Source: Notolepis coatsorum (taxonomy: Eukaryota > Chordata > Actinopteri > Aulopiformes > Paralepididae). From it: a DNA stretch of 64,000 nt. Of this stretch, positions 1-11,187 are shown piece after piece; within the stretch, counting starts at the first letter, position 1, and each line of letters opens with the position of its first letter. The DNA lies in NCBI GenBank assembly GCA_963971535.1, contig OZ020591.1:18894877-18958876 (forward strand). The letters run 5' to 3'. The position numbers and the translations under genes were made by a program. The notes under the pieces are model-generated. The model was not told where the DNA came from. It saw only the letters and a list, made by a program, of their open reading frames with translations, and searched no databases.

Positions 1-870
1 AGGGCCAGTTTCGAATTGCAGTCTCCCGTAGGTGTTTTTTGAGAGTGTTTTTGAAAGTGGGTAGTGATTCACATTCCTTTACAGCTTTGGGTAGTGCGTT
101 CCACATTGATGTGGCATAATTGCGAAACGTGTTTAGTCCCTTGTTTGAGCCGAATCCTGGTTTAACATGATTTGTGGAGCTCCCTCTGGTGTTGTGATCG
201 TGGTATTCACTGACCTTTGGGAAGTATTTTGACATGTACATGGGTACCTTGGTCGTGTAGTGTATCTTGTAGACCAGGCCCATTGCAAGTTGCTGTACTC
301 TGTCATCTACTCTAAGCCATCCTAGGTTGTCAAAGTGGGCAGGGGTGAGGTGGGTTCTAGGAGTAAGGTCAAGCAGTAGTCTGACTAGTTTGTTTTGAGA
401 TGTTTGTAATTTTGTTTTTAGCGCCTTTGAGGTGCTTTGGTACCATGAGGTGCAAGCATAGTCGTAGTACCCTTGAATGAGTGCTCCTGCCAGAGTCTTC
501 AGGGTATTCTTGTTTACCAGTGAGGAGATCCGGTACAAGAATCGAGTTCGTTGGTTGACTTTTTTTATTACATTGGATGCCATTTTGTCACAGGAAAGAT
601 TTGCCTCTAGGATTGAACCCAAGTAGGTAATATCTTCTTTCCTTGTGACAATATTGTCACCCACTGTAACTGAGAAGCCGTCGGTCTTGCTGAGTTTGTT
701 ATTTGAACCGAAGAGAATGGACTCTGTTTTGCCCATGTGTAATGATAGTTTGTTATCAGCGAGCCATATGCAGATTTTGCCTAGTTCCGAGCTGAGGTTG
801 GTGGTGGTATTTGTGAAATGTGGAAGATTGGGTAACTGGACAGAGAGGGAAGAGGGAGGAGGAGTTTGTT
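1..870 (-). mobile_element. LINE family A, reverse-transcriptase C-terminal fragment, runs off the left edge
   Basis: Reading the minus strand from about 870 down to base 1 gives one open frame with the C-terminal half of a CR1/L2-group LINE ORF2: a LADNKLSLHMGKTE segment that follows the palm domain, then a YLGS block, then a thumb/tail ending LPKAVKECESLPTF. The frame is still open at base 1, so the 3' end of this copy lies outside the window. The last ~390 bases are closely similar to 2522-2911, which shows both belong to one family. The piece is 5'-truncated, as is usual for LINEs, and lacks endonuclease and the catalytic FADD/YADD region. It is a dead insertion. The clade assignment within CR1/L2 is by protein style only. 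Confidence 0.8.
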
Positions 871-1110
871 TCAAATTTCAAGTTTGTTTATTATTTGTCA
901 CATATAAAATAGTTTCAAGTTTCAAGTTTGATTGATTGATTGAATATACAATACACAATATACAGTAGGAGGGGTGACATTGTGCTTACTGGATGAGATA
1001 AAGAAGTAGCCCTGGCACTCTTAATTAGATAGTTAAATTCAGATATCAACTCTTTGAGATAGAGAAGATGCACTTGGAGGTTGGAAGGTTTCCATTGCCT
1101 CTCTGTTTTG
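871..1110. repeat. repeat tail-like sequence with short ATTG repeats
   Basis: Two overlapping tail-like pieces (tttcaagtttg repeated, then gattgattgattga) resemble 3' tails of truncated LINEs in minus orientation. No coding sequence is visible. Boundaries are approximate, and the family cannot be named. Confidence 0.35.
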
Positions 1111-1196
1111 CGACACACACAAAACCAAGGGGAGGGGTTTACGGGGCGAACGGAGTGAGTTACGGCATCTAAGATGGCCGCGCGTCGCTGTTAAAA

Positions 1197-1652
1197 CCAT
1201 AGATATCTATAGAACACTAGATAGCTTAAGGAGTCACCAGCGTCACTGAACCGCCGCCATCTTGCCCCAGTCAGCCTTGAGTGAGAGTGAGTGAGCTGCA
1301 CAGACAAAAATACCCATAACTCGCTGAAATATTGACGGATTTACAAACGGGTTGGTTTGCTATAAACATCAAAGATGTAGTTATGATACTGCATACTTAT
1401 AAAAAAAAATATTTTTTAAAGATGTTTTTTTTTACAAACCGCTTGAATCATAGCCGCGTTAATAATGCTTGTAATAAACCAAACCGTTTGTAAATCCGTC
1501 AATATTTCAGCGAGTTATGAGTATTTTTGTCTGTGCAGCTCACTCACTCTCACTCAAGGCTGACTGGGGTAAGATGGCGGCGGTTCAGTGACGTCGCTCT
1601 CCATTGGCCGGCAGCGCGGGTAAGCTATCTAGTGTTCTATATATATCTATGG
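1197..1652. mobile_element. foldback (long inverted repeat) element, 456 bp
   Basis: The two halves are inverted copies of each other: 1197-~1345 pairs with ~1495-1652, each about 150 bases. The outer ends read ccatagatatctatag and its near complement. The element is flanked on both sides by TTAAAA (1191-1196 and 1653-1658), which looks like a 6-bp target duplication, or TTAA plus two bases. The central loop (~1346-1494) is A/T-rich. There is no ORF. It is a non-autonomous DNA element; the superfamily is uncertain. Confidence 0.75.
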
Positions 1653-1797
1653 TTAAAACTAGCAGCTAACGTTTCTACAGCCACACTGTTTACATTGAGG
1701 AGCTTTTAACTCGCTTCTCTGGTTCAAACCCGTTATCAAAGGACAAGTTAAACACAAAACATTTGTGATCGGCCACAGTCAACTCCTCCGTGCAAAC

Positions 1798-2011
1798 ATG
1801 ACTGACTTTGAACCCGATTGTGAACAAGATCAAGTGTGTTGTTGTCTTTGTTGTGAGTCGGACCAGAGACATCCACGTTGGAGACAATGAAACACTGAGT
1901 CTCTTGCTAACGTCTCTGTGGAGAACAGAACTGTACTGGAGCAAGACTTCACATCTGGATCAAAACGTTCTTCTTCTGGAAACAGATCAGACTGTGGACA
2001 CCACAACATCT
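1798..2011 (+). pseudogene. possible decayed first coding exon of a host gene
   Basis: An ATG at 1798 in a good context (A at -3) starts MTDFEPDCEQDQVCCCLCC, a cysteine-rich start. It meets TGA at 1888, then the same frame continues as plausible protein (SVENRTVLEQDFTSGSKRS) to a strong splice donor, GTAAGT, at 2012-2017. In the next frame (open 1808-2104) the donor falls in phase 0, which would fit the phase-0 acceptor of the zinc-finger exon at 63170; in the ATG frame it falls in phase 1 and would not. I do not recognise the protein. It may be a pseudo-exon, a real first exon with a frame problem, or chance. The link to the zinc-finger gene is inference only. Confidence 0.25.
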
Positions 2012-2095
2012 GTAAGTACAATTATGTTCACATTGTTTTCCTCGTATTGCTCCTTCCTTGCAGCAGCGGCTCGAACGGAATGTTGCGGTTACATG

Positions 2096-2911
2096 AATGA
2101 ATGAATGAATGAAAACTTTATTTAACAGATTGCAGAATGGGTACAATACAGTACGGCTCAATACATACAATTGTTAAGGGGATGCAGACCTGAGAAAGAC
2201 GTTTGTCTTGTTTCCATCAGGGTCCCCCAGGCCCCAGTTTCAATTCATATAGACATTTATGACATACACAACATACATGACATTTATGGCATAGGGACAT
2301 ATAGGTATTTAGTACTGATACATTTGTGACACAAACGGTATTCAAATATACAGTACTGTTACCCCTAGATCCTGACAGAGTATATACATATGATGGGGAG
2401 GGGACTGTACACTAGGAGGGGGTGGGTGGGTGGGAGAGAAATATACATACGGCGGGGAGGGAATATATACATGCGGTGGGGAGGAGACTGTCTATTAGGA
2501 GGTGGTGGGGGTTTTGGGCATTTACGGTGGCCAGTTTCGAATTGCAGCCTCCCGTAGGTGCTCTTTAAGAGCGGTTTTGAATGTGGGTAGTGATTCACAT
2601 TCCTTTACAGCTTTGGGTAGGGCGTTCCACATTGTTGTGGCATAATTGCGGAACGTGTTTAGTCCCTTGTTTGAGCCGAATCTGGGTTTTACATGATTTG
2701 TTGAGCTTCCTCTGGTGTAGTGGTTGTGGTATTCACTGACCTTTGGGAAGTATTTTGACATGTACATGGGTACCCCGGTCGTATAGTGTATCTTGTAGAC
2801 CAGGCCCATTACAAGTTGCTGTACTCTGTCGTCTACTCTAAGCCATCCTAGGCTGTCAAAGTTGGCAGGGGTGAGGTGGGTTCTGGGGTTCAGGTCAAGT
2901 AGTAGTCTGAT
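2096..2911 (-). mobile_element. LINE family A, 3' end with coding tail and 3' UTR
   Basis: On the minus strand 2911-2522 encodes the C-terminal ~130 residues of the family A ORF2 (RTHLTPANFDSLGWLRVDDR ... LPTFKTALKEHL), close to the copy at 1-395. Then comes ~410 bases of 3' UTR with imperfect G-rich repeats, and a tail of TTCATTCATTCATT repeats at 2096-2112. The conserved 3' end (ctgcaatctgttaaataaag read on the minus strand) recurs at 2915-3033, 26690-26829 and 34587-34720. The copy is 5'-truncated and not active. Confidence 0.85.
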
Positions 2912-3033
2912 TGATTGATTGATTGAAAATTGTATTAACAGATTGCAGATGGGTACAATACAGTACAGCTCAATAAACACAGTTGTTAAGGGGATGCAGA
3001 CCAGAGAAAGATTTTCGTCTTGTTTACATCAAG
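2912..3033 (-). mobile_element. LINE family A, short 3' tail copy
   Basis: Begins with gattgattgattga and continues with the conserved family A 3' end (cagattgcagatgggtacaa ... ccttaacaact in complement). It abuts or interrupts the previous copy at exactly the point where that copy's coding homology stops, so it is a second, very short 5'-truncated insertion in the same orientation. Confidence 0.75.
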
Positions 3034-3089
3034 CAATCAATTCCAGCTTCAAAATTGATAAATGGACAGACATCATAATACGTAAATTA

Positions 3090-3578
3090 ACACTTGTGTC
3101 TGTGATCAGTACATAGAACTATCCTACATGTCTGTGATCAGTACATCTACATATAACTATCCTACATGTCTGTGATCAATACTAGAACTATCCTACATGT
3201 CTGATCAGTACATATAACTATACTACATGTCTGTGATCAATACTAGAACTATCCTACATGTCTGATCAGTACATATAACTATACTACATGTCTGTGATCA
3301 ATACTAGAACTATCCTACATGATCAGTACATATAACTATCCTACATGTCTGATCAGTACATATAACTATCCTACATGTCTGGGATCAGTACATATAACTA
3401 TCCTACATGTCTGATCAGTACATATAACTATCCTACATGTCTGGGATCAGTACATAAAACTATCCTACATGTCTGGGATCAGTACATAGAACTATCCTAC
3501 ATGTCTGGGATCAGTACATAGAACTATCCTACATGTCTGGGATCAGTACATAGAACTATCCTACATGTCTGGGATCAG
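3090..3578. repeat. minisatellite, ~30-45 bp variable unit
   Basis: Tandem units of the type tgtctgggatcagtacatag plus aactatcctaca, at least a dozen, with length variants (gatcaatacta and gatcagtacata forms). Units near the right end are nearly identical, while the left end is more diverged, so expansion probably took place on the right side. It has no coding role. Confidence 0.9.
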
Positions 3579-4505
3579 TACACTTTTTCACACCTTAACG
3601 ACGCAAAGTTATCTGCTCTTGGTAAGTCATATTGTAACATGTCACATATCCAATGTGTGGTTTGCTAAACCTTGACTAAACCTTCTCAGTTTGTGATTGT
3701 TCTGTTCTGTTAGAACAATCATATTTTATGTTGCATGGTTTGGAGAGCTAGGAGGCTTCCTTAGAAGAGACTCGGAGTTCAGTGTAAAAGTGAGAGTAAG
3801 ACAGACTAAAGTAAACACGCTCTAGCCTAAAGCTAACATTTCCTTTTTCCCGTCGCAAACCGTTATTTCAACTTGTTAGGAAGTTAGATTAGCTGTCATT
3901 ATACAGCACAAGTACACTACAACAAAAAGAAGTTTGGCAGATCTAGGCTATTTTCGGTACATAATGAACCATGACGGTATCTTTTTCTCTTAACCTGCTG
4001 TAATTTAGCCTTCAGTTTTTTGGCAAATAATCCACTGCGTCCACCATGATGGATTTGTGATCTTTGTGTCAACGTCTAGAGAAACCCCTAATGGATTGTC
4101 CAGACGTCCACACGCTTCCCATCACCCGTGGCAACAAGGATGGTCTGCTGGATATGGACAAGCTTGCCAGAGGTGATCATTTTACCACTTCATTTACATT
4201 CTTTAAAGTAATTTTGTTCTTAATTTCTATCATTCCTAAACACCTCATGGATGTCAATCAATCTACATTTTATTACAGACTCAGGGTCCATATAAAAGAC
4301 AGGACAATACATAGAACAAATTTAATAAAGTTTAAAATAAAATACAGATTAATGTCTTGCATAAAGACAACTGTCTGTGTTTCCACTACTGGGATTGAAG
4401 GACAAAGCCAAGATGAGCTCATTTACAGAGTAATTTACCTGACAAACGCATATAAGATTTCTTAAGACAGCTTGGGGAGGAAGTCCTGCAGCCACAAACA
4501 TCTTA
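3579..4505. other. no recognised gene or element
   Basis: About 0.9 kb without a clear repeat match elsewhere in the window; possibly unique intronic or intergenic DNA. It contains one short coding-looking stretch (~4077-4172: KPLMDCPDVHTLPITRGNKD, then GLLDMDKLAR and a weak gtgatc donor), which vaguely recalls a degenerate EF-hand loop. That is not enough to call an exon. Confidence 0.4.
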
Positions 4506-4765
4506 CTTGCACTTAGGGATGGCTCCGAAACTCAGTATCGGTATCGGTCCGATACTGGCCAAATTCACAGGATCGCATACCGGAAAAACACTTAAGTATA
4601 ACCCGATCCGATACATGCTGTAAAGCGTGCCTTCACGTGAACAGTAGTAGCGCGACAACAACGTTATCGTTAGCTAAATTTTACATTCTTAGCAAATGAC
4701 CTCAATACCTTCTATGCGAGGTTTGATGCTGGTAATAACAACACCAGCCCACAAGCCACGGCAAT

Positions 4766-4792
4766 GGGGGGGGGGGGGGGGGGGGGGGGGGG
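4766..4792 (+). repeat. G-run of 27 bases in LINE B
   Basis: A pure run of 27 G inside the LINE B coding region. The intact relative has a GGG-rich linker (GGGQPRGGGG) at the same protein position, so the run probably expanded from a glycine-coding stretch. It can form G-quadruplexes and its length may be unreliable in the assembly. Confidence 0.9.
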
Positions 4793-5481
4793 TCTGCTGC
4801 TGATGGAGACTCAGTGTTCAGGGTAACAGAGCATGAGGTGAGGCGGACCTTTAAAAAAGTGAATATCAGGAAGGCAGCAGGACCGGACGGCATCCCCGGC
4901 CGCGTCCTAAAAGTCTGTGCCGACCAACTGGCCCCGGTATTCACTGACATATTTAACCTGTCCTTAGAACAGGCTGTCATCCCCACCTGCCTGAAGAAGT
5001 CCACTATTATCCCTGTACCCAAAAAAATCCAAGCCTGCTTGCCTCAACGACTACCGCCCTGTAGCTCTCACCTCCATAGCCATGAAGTGCTTTGAGAAGC
5101 TAGTAAAGGGCTACATCTGCTCCTCCCTCCCCATCAACATGGACCCCCTGCAATTTGCATACCGCCCCAACAGGTCCATGGAGGACGCCATAGCCCATGT
5201 TCTGTACACAGCAGCATCACACCTGGACAAGAGGAAGGGGAACTATGTGAGAATGCTATTCATCGACTACAGCTCGGCATTCAATACCATAGTCTCCTCC
5301 AAACTCATAGCCAAGCTCAGGGACCTGGGCTTGAACTATGACCTCTGCCAGTGGGTCTTGGACTTCCTGACGGGCAGACCCCAGGTGGTGAGAGCAGGCA
5401 ACTGCACCTCCTCATCCATCACCCTCAACATAGGGGCCCCCCAGGGCTGTGTTCTGAGTCCCCTCCTCTACTCCCTGTACA

Positions 5482-6541
5482 CAGGGAGCGAAATTAACTT
5501 TTTGACTCAACGGCCAGTGGCGGGTAGATGGGAAGAGTCTACCCGCCAAGCATATTTCTTACCTGCCAAATTTTTTTTGATTAAAAAAAATATATATATA
5601 TATATTTTATATACATTTTTTTTTAAATAAAATATATATTATATAATCATACTTGTAGTTGTATTATCTGCGAGACATCGCCACCACGCAATAAGTCAAA
5701 ATGCTTGCTATCTGCAAACAGCTCCACTGTCTGTGTGTATACTTGAGTAGCCTCCAGCTCCAGCAAGGATTCTCCGGCCCTGCAGCTAGACCCTATATTC
5801 AGCTAGACCCTACATTCAGCATGCAAGGATTCTCCGGCGATGCAGCTGGACCCTATTTAACGTTACGGTTCTTTTGTCAAATCACATTCAACATGCCCTC
5901 AGCTAGAATACGCATTCAATCAATGTTATAATACATTGATATCAGGAGCTATCTGTAGCTACTGCTAGCCCGGTAGATAACGTTAAGACAATTTAGTTTA
6001 CTGGGACAGATGGATCTAACGAGAGCTAGCTAAGCTAGCTAACGAGGGAACGGAGGTATTATGCACTCGAGTAGACTATTGCTGGAGCATTTGTTGATAT
6101 CAGCAGCTATCAGTAGCTAGCCAGCTAGATACCGTTAGACAATGCCTCGTCATGTATTAAACTAAAAGTGAATAGTTGACTGGGTCATTGTTTAAACAGT
6201 AACGTTAGCTCATGGAGGTCTGATATAGACTAGAGCAGACGGAAGTAAACAAGCCAAATGATAGCTTCCGATTGGTCATTTGCTTTTTTTTCTCATGAAA
6301 CCAGTCACGTCACTCTACTGTGATTGGACCGTTGACTTGAGTGCGATGTGGGACTTGTAGTTTTTTAACGATCTCGCAGCGGAGAAAAAAAAGACGAGCG
6401 GCTATAATCTGTACTCGCACAAGAGTATCGTTATGAACTACACGTCTACACGCCACACGGCGGGCAGCCCTCTAAGTGTCATGCGCCAAAGGTAAAAACA
6501 GACCGCCCCTGGCGGGCGGCGGGCTTTAGTTTCGGTCCCTG
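5482..6541. mobile_element. non-autonomous hAT element, 1060 bp
   Basis: Ends CAGGGAGCGAAA and TTTCGGTCCCTG form inverted repeats; the 8-bp duplication CCTGTACA flanks it (5474-5481, 6542-6549). Interior sequence (the gcgggtagatgggaa block, A/T-rich run, catacttgtagttgtattat and agctccactgtctgtgtgta) is shared with 22667-24455 and 27230-27560, defining a family. No transposase is seen. It splits the LINE B reverse transcriptase. Confidence 0.93.
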
Positions 6542-6945
6542 CCTGTACACACACGACTGTGTGGCTCAGCGGAGTAGCAACACAATCATCAAATTTGCTG
6601 ACGACACAGTGGTGGTGGGCCTGATCTCTGCCAACGACGAGAGGGCCTACCTGGAAGAGGTCAAGGTCCTGGCGGGATGGTGCCAGGAAAACAGCCTCTC
6701 CCTGAACGTCAGCAAAACAAAGGAGATGATTGTGGACTTCAGGAGGTCGGGGGTCAAGGACTACAGCCCCCTCAGCATCGACGGGGCACCGGTTGAGAGA
6801 GTCAACAGCTTTAAATACCTCGGAGCCTACATATCCGAGGACTTGACATGGACCACACACATTGACAGTGTTGTGAAGAAGGCACGACAACGCCTCTACT
6901 TCCTCAGGCGCCTAAGGAAGTTCCAAGTCAGTCAGAAGATCCTTA

Positions 6946-8102
6946 ACATTTACATTTACATTTAGTCATTTAGCTGACGCTTTTATCCAAAGCGACTTAC
7001 AAGTTCTGTACGACAAGCCATCAGGAAGAGCACAACTCTATCAGCTGAGTAACAATGTTCATCAAAGTGTTGAGTGCTACAGTGTAGGTTAGTTTATTAG
7101 GACAAGTGCATGACAGTATGGTTAGTTAGGGTTAGATTTTTTTTTTTTTTTTTTTAATTCAGATAATGGTTGAAGAAGTGAGTCTTTAGTCGACGGCGAA
7201 AGATTGGACGTGTTTCGGCTGTCCTAACTGGGGTGGGTAGTTCATTCCACCATTGTGGGGCAAGGACTGAGAATAGGCGACTTCTCTTTGATGACCCTCC
7301 CGGAGCTTGGATAGGAGTAGGTCTGAGGCGGCCAGAAGATGCAGAGCGTAGGGGTCTTGAGGGTGTGTAGTTAGAGACCATTGACCGGAGGTAGGCGGGA
7401 GCAGTTCCCTTTGCCGCACGGTATGCTAGGTCAAGGGCCTTGAAGCGGATTCGTGCAGCAATGGGGAGCCAGTGCAGGTCCCTAAGAAGTGGGGTGACAT
7501 GGGCCGACTTCGGTAGGTTTGAGATCAGGCGGGCCGCTGCGTTCTGAATGAGTTGAAGAGGCTTAGTGGCAGTGGCCGGGAGGCCAGCGAGCAGTGCGTT
7601 GCAGTAGTCGAGGCGGGAGATGACTGTTGATTGGACGAGGAGTTGGGTGGCTTCTTTTGTCAGGAAGGGGCGTATCCTTCTGACGTTGCTCAGGAGGAAT
7701 CGGCAGGTTCTGGTTGTCGCTGCGATGTGAGCAGAGAAGTTCAACTGGTCGTCGAGGACAACACCAAGGTTCTTGGCGGTCGGGGACGCGGTCACAGCTG
7801 CATTCTCGACTGTGATGGAAAGGTCGGTCAGGGGGGAGGATTTGGCCGGCAGGTGGAGCAATTCTGTTTTGCTTAGGTTCAGTTTGAGGTGGTTGGTCGT
7901 CATCCAGGCGGAGATGTCGGACAGACAGGCCGAGATCCGCTCAGAGACGTGGATATCTGAGGGAGGGAAGGAGAGGAAGAGTTGAGTATCATCGGCATAA
8001 CAGTGGTAGGAGAAGCCATGAGACGTGATAATGTTACCCAGTGATTTAGTGTAGAGGGAGAAGAGAAGGGGTCCTAAAACCGAGCCCTGGGGGACACCCC
8101 AG
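6946..8102 (-). mobile_element. L2-like LINE (family C), 3' half, minus strand
   Basis: On the minus strand an open frame from ~8122 to 7154 encodes the C-terminal ~320 residues of an L2/CR1-type reverse transcriptase: [19 protein letters not shown], then [12 protein letters not shown] with catalytic [38 protein letters not shown] and a tail ending [11 protein letters not shown]. The 3' end reads into the very common fish LINE tail (tcatttagctgacgctttta, 6960-6985) with acattt repeats at 6948-6963. It is 5'-truncated, inserted in LINE B and opposite to it. The remaining frame has no stop, so the copy is fairly young. Confidence 0.88.
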
Positions 8103-8965
8103 GAACTTCTACTCATGTACAATAGAGAGCATCCTGACTGGCAACATCACCTCCTGGTTTGGGAATAGCACTGCACAAGACCGAAGCAGACTACAAAGAG
8201 TGACACGTTCAGCCGAACGCACAATCGGAGGGGGGCTCCCCACCCTCCAGAACATTTACAACAAGCGGTGCAGGGGCAAGGCTAAGAGAATCATTAAAGA
8301 CTCCAGTCACCCGAACAACTGCCTCTTTGAACTGCTGCGGTCAGGCAAGCGATACCGGAGTCTCAAGGCGAGCACAGAAAGACTCAGAAGAAGCTTCTAT
8401 CCCCAGGCCATCAGGCTGCTCAACGAACAATGAACACTACACAACAACAACCATCAAATGCACATAGCACACACATCCACACGCACACACTCACTTTAAA
8501 CAAACACACTGTAGCACCCACTCCCCACACTTTATAGCACACACTCACTTTAAACAAACACACTGTAGCACCCACTCCCCACACTTTATATTTAGGATTG
8601 CACTACAACTCGTACACCTTACTGTAAATTGTACCTAAATTGTACCTCATCCCATTTCTGCTTTGCACTATATAGTATTGTACATTAGTACACTGCATAG
8701 TATTGTATATTATATGGTAACTCAGTTATGTCTATTCTGCATCGAACATTGTACATATGTCTATACTGAACACTGTGACCTCATTTTCTACTTCTAATTT
8801 ACATGCTATACTATGTTATTTGATACTATCTTGTCTAGCACAGTCTCTGGAGCGTAACAGTAAGAAGCATTTTGTATGAAAGTATTCTGTACTTCTGTAT
8901 GACAACTATTAAAGAAACTTGAAACTTGAACTAAACGTGAGTCTTGTTAGCAGTGTGCCGCGATC

Positions 8966-9022
8966 ATGTCAGCTGTGTGGAGTTATTTTAAGCTCAAAGA
9001 AGAAAAGGGCAAAACAGCCTGT
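8966..9022 (+). pseudogene. hAT-1 transposase N-terminus (BED-finger start), remnant
   Basis: ATG at 8966 opens MSAVWSYFKLKEEKGKTAC, the typical start of ZBED/Ac-type hAT transposases just before the BED zinc finger. Homology then stops: the expected Cys-x2-Cys is replaced by unrelated sequence and the piggyBac-like insertion at 9109. It is a decayed piece of the host transposon's own gene. Confidence 0.65.
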
Positions 9023-9108
9023 GGTGTTATATATCTATGGTGTGCACACTAATATGACACAGAGAGAGTACTGGCCACTGTACTGGGGTCACAGACGGGT
9101 AACGTTAA

Positions 9109-9396
9109 AGGAAAACTCCAAAAAATTTGGAAATTTGCTTATTTGACATCTACCCTGGAGATAGACAAGAAGATACATACCCTTTTTCTTCTCTTTGCAT
9201 GCAGTAGGAGTAGGAAGACACGCACCGTTAGCCTAGCTTAGCGTCAGTCACTGGAAGTAGGTTCCTCCATTAGCCTAGTTCCAAACGTCTTCCTACTCCT
9301 ACTGCATGCACAGAGAAGAAAAAAGTATGCATCTTCTTGTCTAACTCCAGGGTAGATGGCAAATAAGCTAATTTCCCAAAATGTTGGAGTTTTCCT
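9109..9396. mobile_element. piggyBac-like MITE, 288 bp, nearly palindromic
   Basis: TTAA at 9105-9108 and 9397-9400 flank inverted ends aggaaaactcca and ttggagttttcct. The two arms (for instance catctaccctggag against ctccagggtagatg) pair over most of the length. There is no ORF. It lies inside the hAT-1 transposase gene. Confidence 0.8.
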
Positions 9397-9462
9397 TTAA
9401 CTACTAGAAGCGGATTAGCTACGGAGCTAACTCGCAAACAAATACAGAGGACTCGCGTGTAT

Positions 9463-9757
9463 ACTTGTCGAATTGTACCATCTGCAAAGCAACGGTGGCA
9501 GCAAGAGTTCACGAATGCAGAGAGGAAATGTTTTGCAGCAGCAGTTAACGTTAACGTCGCTGGAAACCCTTCAGAAGTGCGAGAAACTCCTTGCAGACGG
9601 TAACAAAGCAGAGCTTATAACCGAGAAAATAACCAAATGTATTGTGCTGGATGAACAGCCCCTTTCTGTTGTTGAAAATGTAACGTTAGGTATCCTCGCT
9701 TCATGTTGCCAAACCGGCATTTGATCTCCGACACTGCTATTCCAAATAAGTACAATG
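9463..9757 (+). pseudogene. hAT-1 transposase, hinge region after the BED finger, remnant
   Basis: The plus strand reads TICKATVA (BED finger Cys-x2-Cys) in one frame and KCEKLLADGNKAELITEKIT, then KCIVLDEQPLSVVENV in the next; after a further frame change near 9685 it continues PRFMLPNRHLISDTAIP. This order and wording match the stretch between BED finger and catalytic domain of ZBED4/Ac-type hAT transposases. At least two frame changes are present and the DDE catalytic core is not found downstream, so it is inactive. Confidence 0.75.
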
Positions 9758-9769
9758 TTGTGTTTCTTT

Positions 9770-9935
9770 TTCGAATGTAGCCATAGCCAAGAGTATAACC
9801 ATAATCCTATTATAAAAAAAAGCAGTCAAATTGTATATTTTCAGCACTACGTTTGTTTACCAATGATTTTAAAATCTCCGTGCATTGCACCGGACCGGAA
9901 AACGCGAGGACAGGAAGCCGTCATGAGTCTTATGT
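9770..9935. repeat. dispersed repeat shared with 24835-25030
   Basis: The string cagcactacgtttgtttacc and its surroundings (aaagcagtcaaattgtatat, gtgcattgcac) recur at 24880-24990 with moderate divergence. It may be internal hAT-family sequence. No coding signal is seen. Confidence 0.55.
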
Positions 9936-10031
9936 AGTCTTATTAAGAGGGGGTGTTTGATTTCATTTGATTGAAGTTTATTTCAAATATGCAACACGAC
10001 AAACAAACATCAAGTACAGATATAGCCTTAA

Positions 10032-10984
10032 CACTTTGACTGCCATGAAACGTGTTTTGACGTCATTGCTGGCCATGCTCAAGTTGCCGGGGGACGCTGT
10101 ACAGCGTCCTTATATCAATATTTCAAAAATCTGCGATCGGATTCATATGTCCCCTCCGCTGGCCTGAGATCCACCAGCAGGACCCACTGAGCTCTCTGGC
10201 GGTTCAGGAGCGCCATCTGGTGGCCGATCGGCGCAATCGCTTTAACAGGAAGTGGCATAGAGGTTGTGCTACGTCCGTAGTACTTCCGGGTGCTCGCTAT
10301 AGGTCCCGCGACTCTGGCTCGTCACGCTACACAGTGATCGATTGCCAATAACTCGATAAACAACATGATTTGGACGTGTATATACCATTATACAAGCTGG
10401 AGATGGACCGGGTAAATTTACATCCCATAATGATAAGATTTCAACTCTACGATGATCGCCCAACGGCGCGCGGAGACTGGGGTGAGTTTCAGCGTGTAAC
10501 GTTACCGTCTTCGATACTAACTGCTATTATCAACATTTTACCCACATTAGATGATTGGTATAACGCTGCCCACGGAATTATAAACGGCCCCTAGCCCATC
10601 CGGTCAACATCAGATGACGTGTAGTAACTTCTAGAAGTACGTCTAGTTGTAATTTTTTATATCGCGCTGATTGCCATAAAACTGTATTGCATCATCAATA
10701 TAATGTATTTGGGGCTATAGATCACGTTCTGGAGAAAGCTGCAGAAAGAGATGAAAACATACTTATACATTAGACCATACTTTACTATGAATATGTGAAT
10801 GAAAAAGTTTAACGTTGCTACACAATGAACAATACATATAGGACTTTGAATGGGCCCTAATAATGGCAATGTAGCAATAGAATTTAAAAAGTTATAGCCC
10901 TGCAAAGAAGGGGACTTTCTCCATAGACAAATAGCGCTGGCAATCTATGGTATATCATGAATTTAACCTTAGGCAACCAAAGTA
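10032..10984. mobile_element. piggyBac-like element, 953 bp
   Basis: TTAA flanks at 10028-10031 and 10985-10988, with inverted ends CACTTTGACTGCCATG and GGCAACCAAAGTA. The sequence is an inverted relative of 34034-36343 (shared blocks: gagcgccatctggtggccga; gaccatactttactatgaat; agaagtac/gtacttctag). A 74-codon frame starting MDRVNLHPIMIRFQLYDDRP at 10403 may be the eroded start of a transposase, but this is uncertain. It is inserted in hAT-1 near its right end. Confidence 0.82.
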
Positions 10985-11187
10985 TTAAGCCGTTCAAATA
11001 ATAAATGTATATAAAACATAAAGCTTTTTTTTTAATAAAAAAAAGTATACTTTTTTTTTTGTGCAGGTAGGATCGGTATCGGCCGATACTCAAGGCTGTG
11101 ATATCGGTATCGGACATGAAAAAGTGGTATCGTGCCATCCCTACTTGCACTACACCATCTGACCCTTGAGTAATATTACCATGACAT

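Larger units (their letters stand above)
4686..8935 (+). mobile_element. LINE family B (CR1/L2/Rex1 group), 5'-truncated and twice interrupted
   Basis: Plus-strand fragments 4686-5481, 6550-6945 and 8103-8433 together follow the ORF2 of the intact relative at 44232-47183: [48 protein letters not shown] (catalytic FADD), and the tail FYPQAIRLLNEQ with stop at 8431-8433. A frame change lies in the A-run near 5021-5027. The 3' UTR (8434-8935) ends in aaagaaacttgaaacttgaa. The endonuclease is absent. Inserted within it are a hAT element (5482-6541) and an L2-like LINE fragment (6946-8102). It sits inside hAT-1 and so is younger than it. Confidence 0.88.
4514..11143 (+). mobile_element. hAT DNA transposon (hAT-1), heavily interrupted
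   Basis: Terminal inverted repeats TAGGGATGGC (4514-4523) and GCCATCCCTA (11134-11143) are flanked by a perfect 8-bp target duplication CTTGCACT (4506-4513 and 11144-11151), diagnostic of hAT. Subterminal cggtatcggtccgatac-type repeats lie at both ends. Transposase remnants on the plus strand (8966-9022 and ~9463-9757) show that this was once a coding element. It now hosts LINE B (4686-8935) and piggyBac-like elements at 9109-9396 and 10032-10984. Its right end is included in the tandem duplication, so a second copy of that end sits at about 14596-14860. Confidence 0.93.

Noticed and set aside
645-935. Plus-strand 96-codon open frame
   Set aside because: It is antisense to the LINE family A reverse-transcriptase frame; no protein similarity on the plus strand.
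4064-4465. 133-codon frame containing TRGNKDGLLDMDKLARG, faintly like an EF-hand
   Set aside because: The calcium-binding positions do not fit (Arg at 1, Lys at 12), the acceptor and donor are weak, and no neighbouring exon is found.
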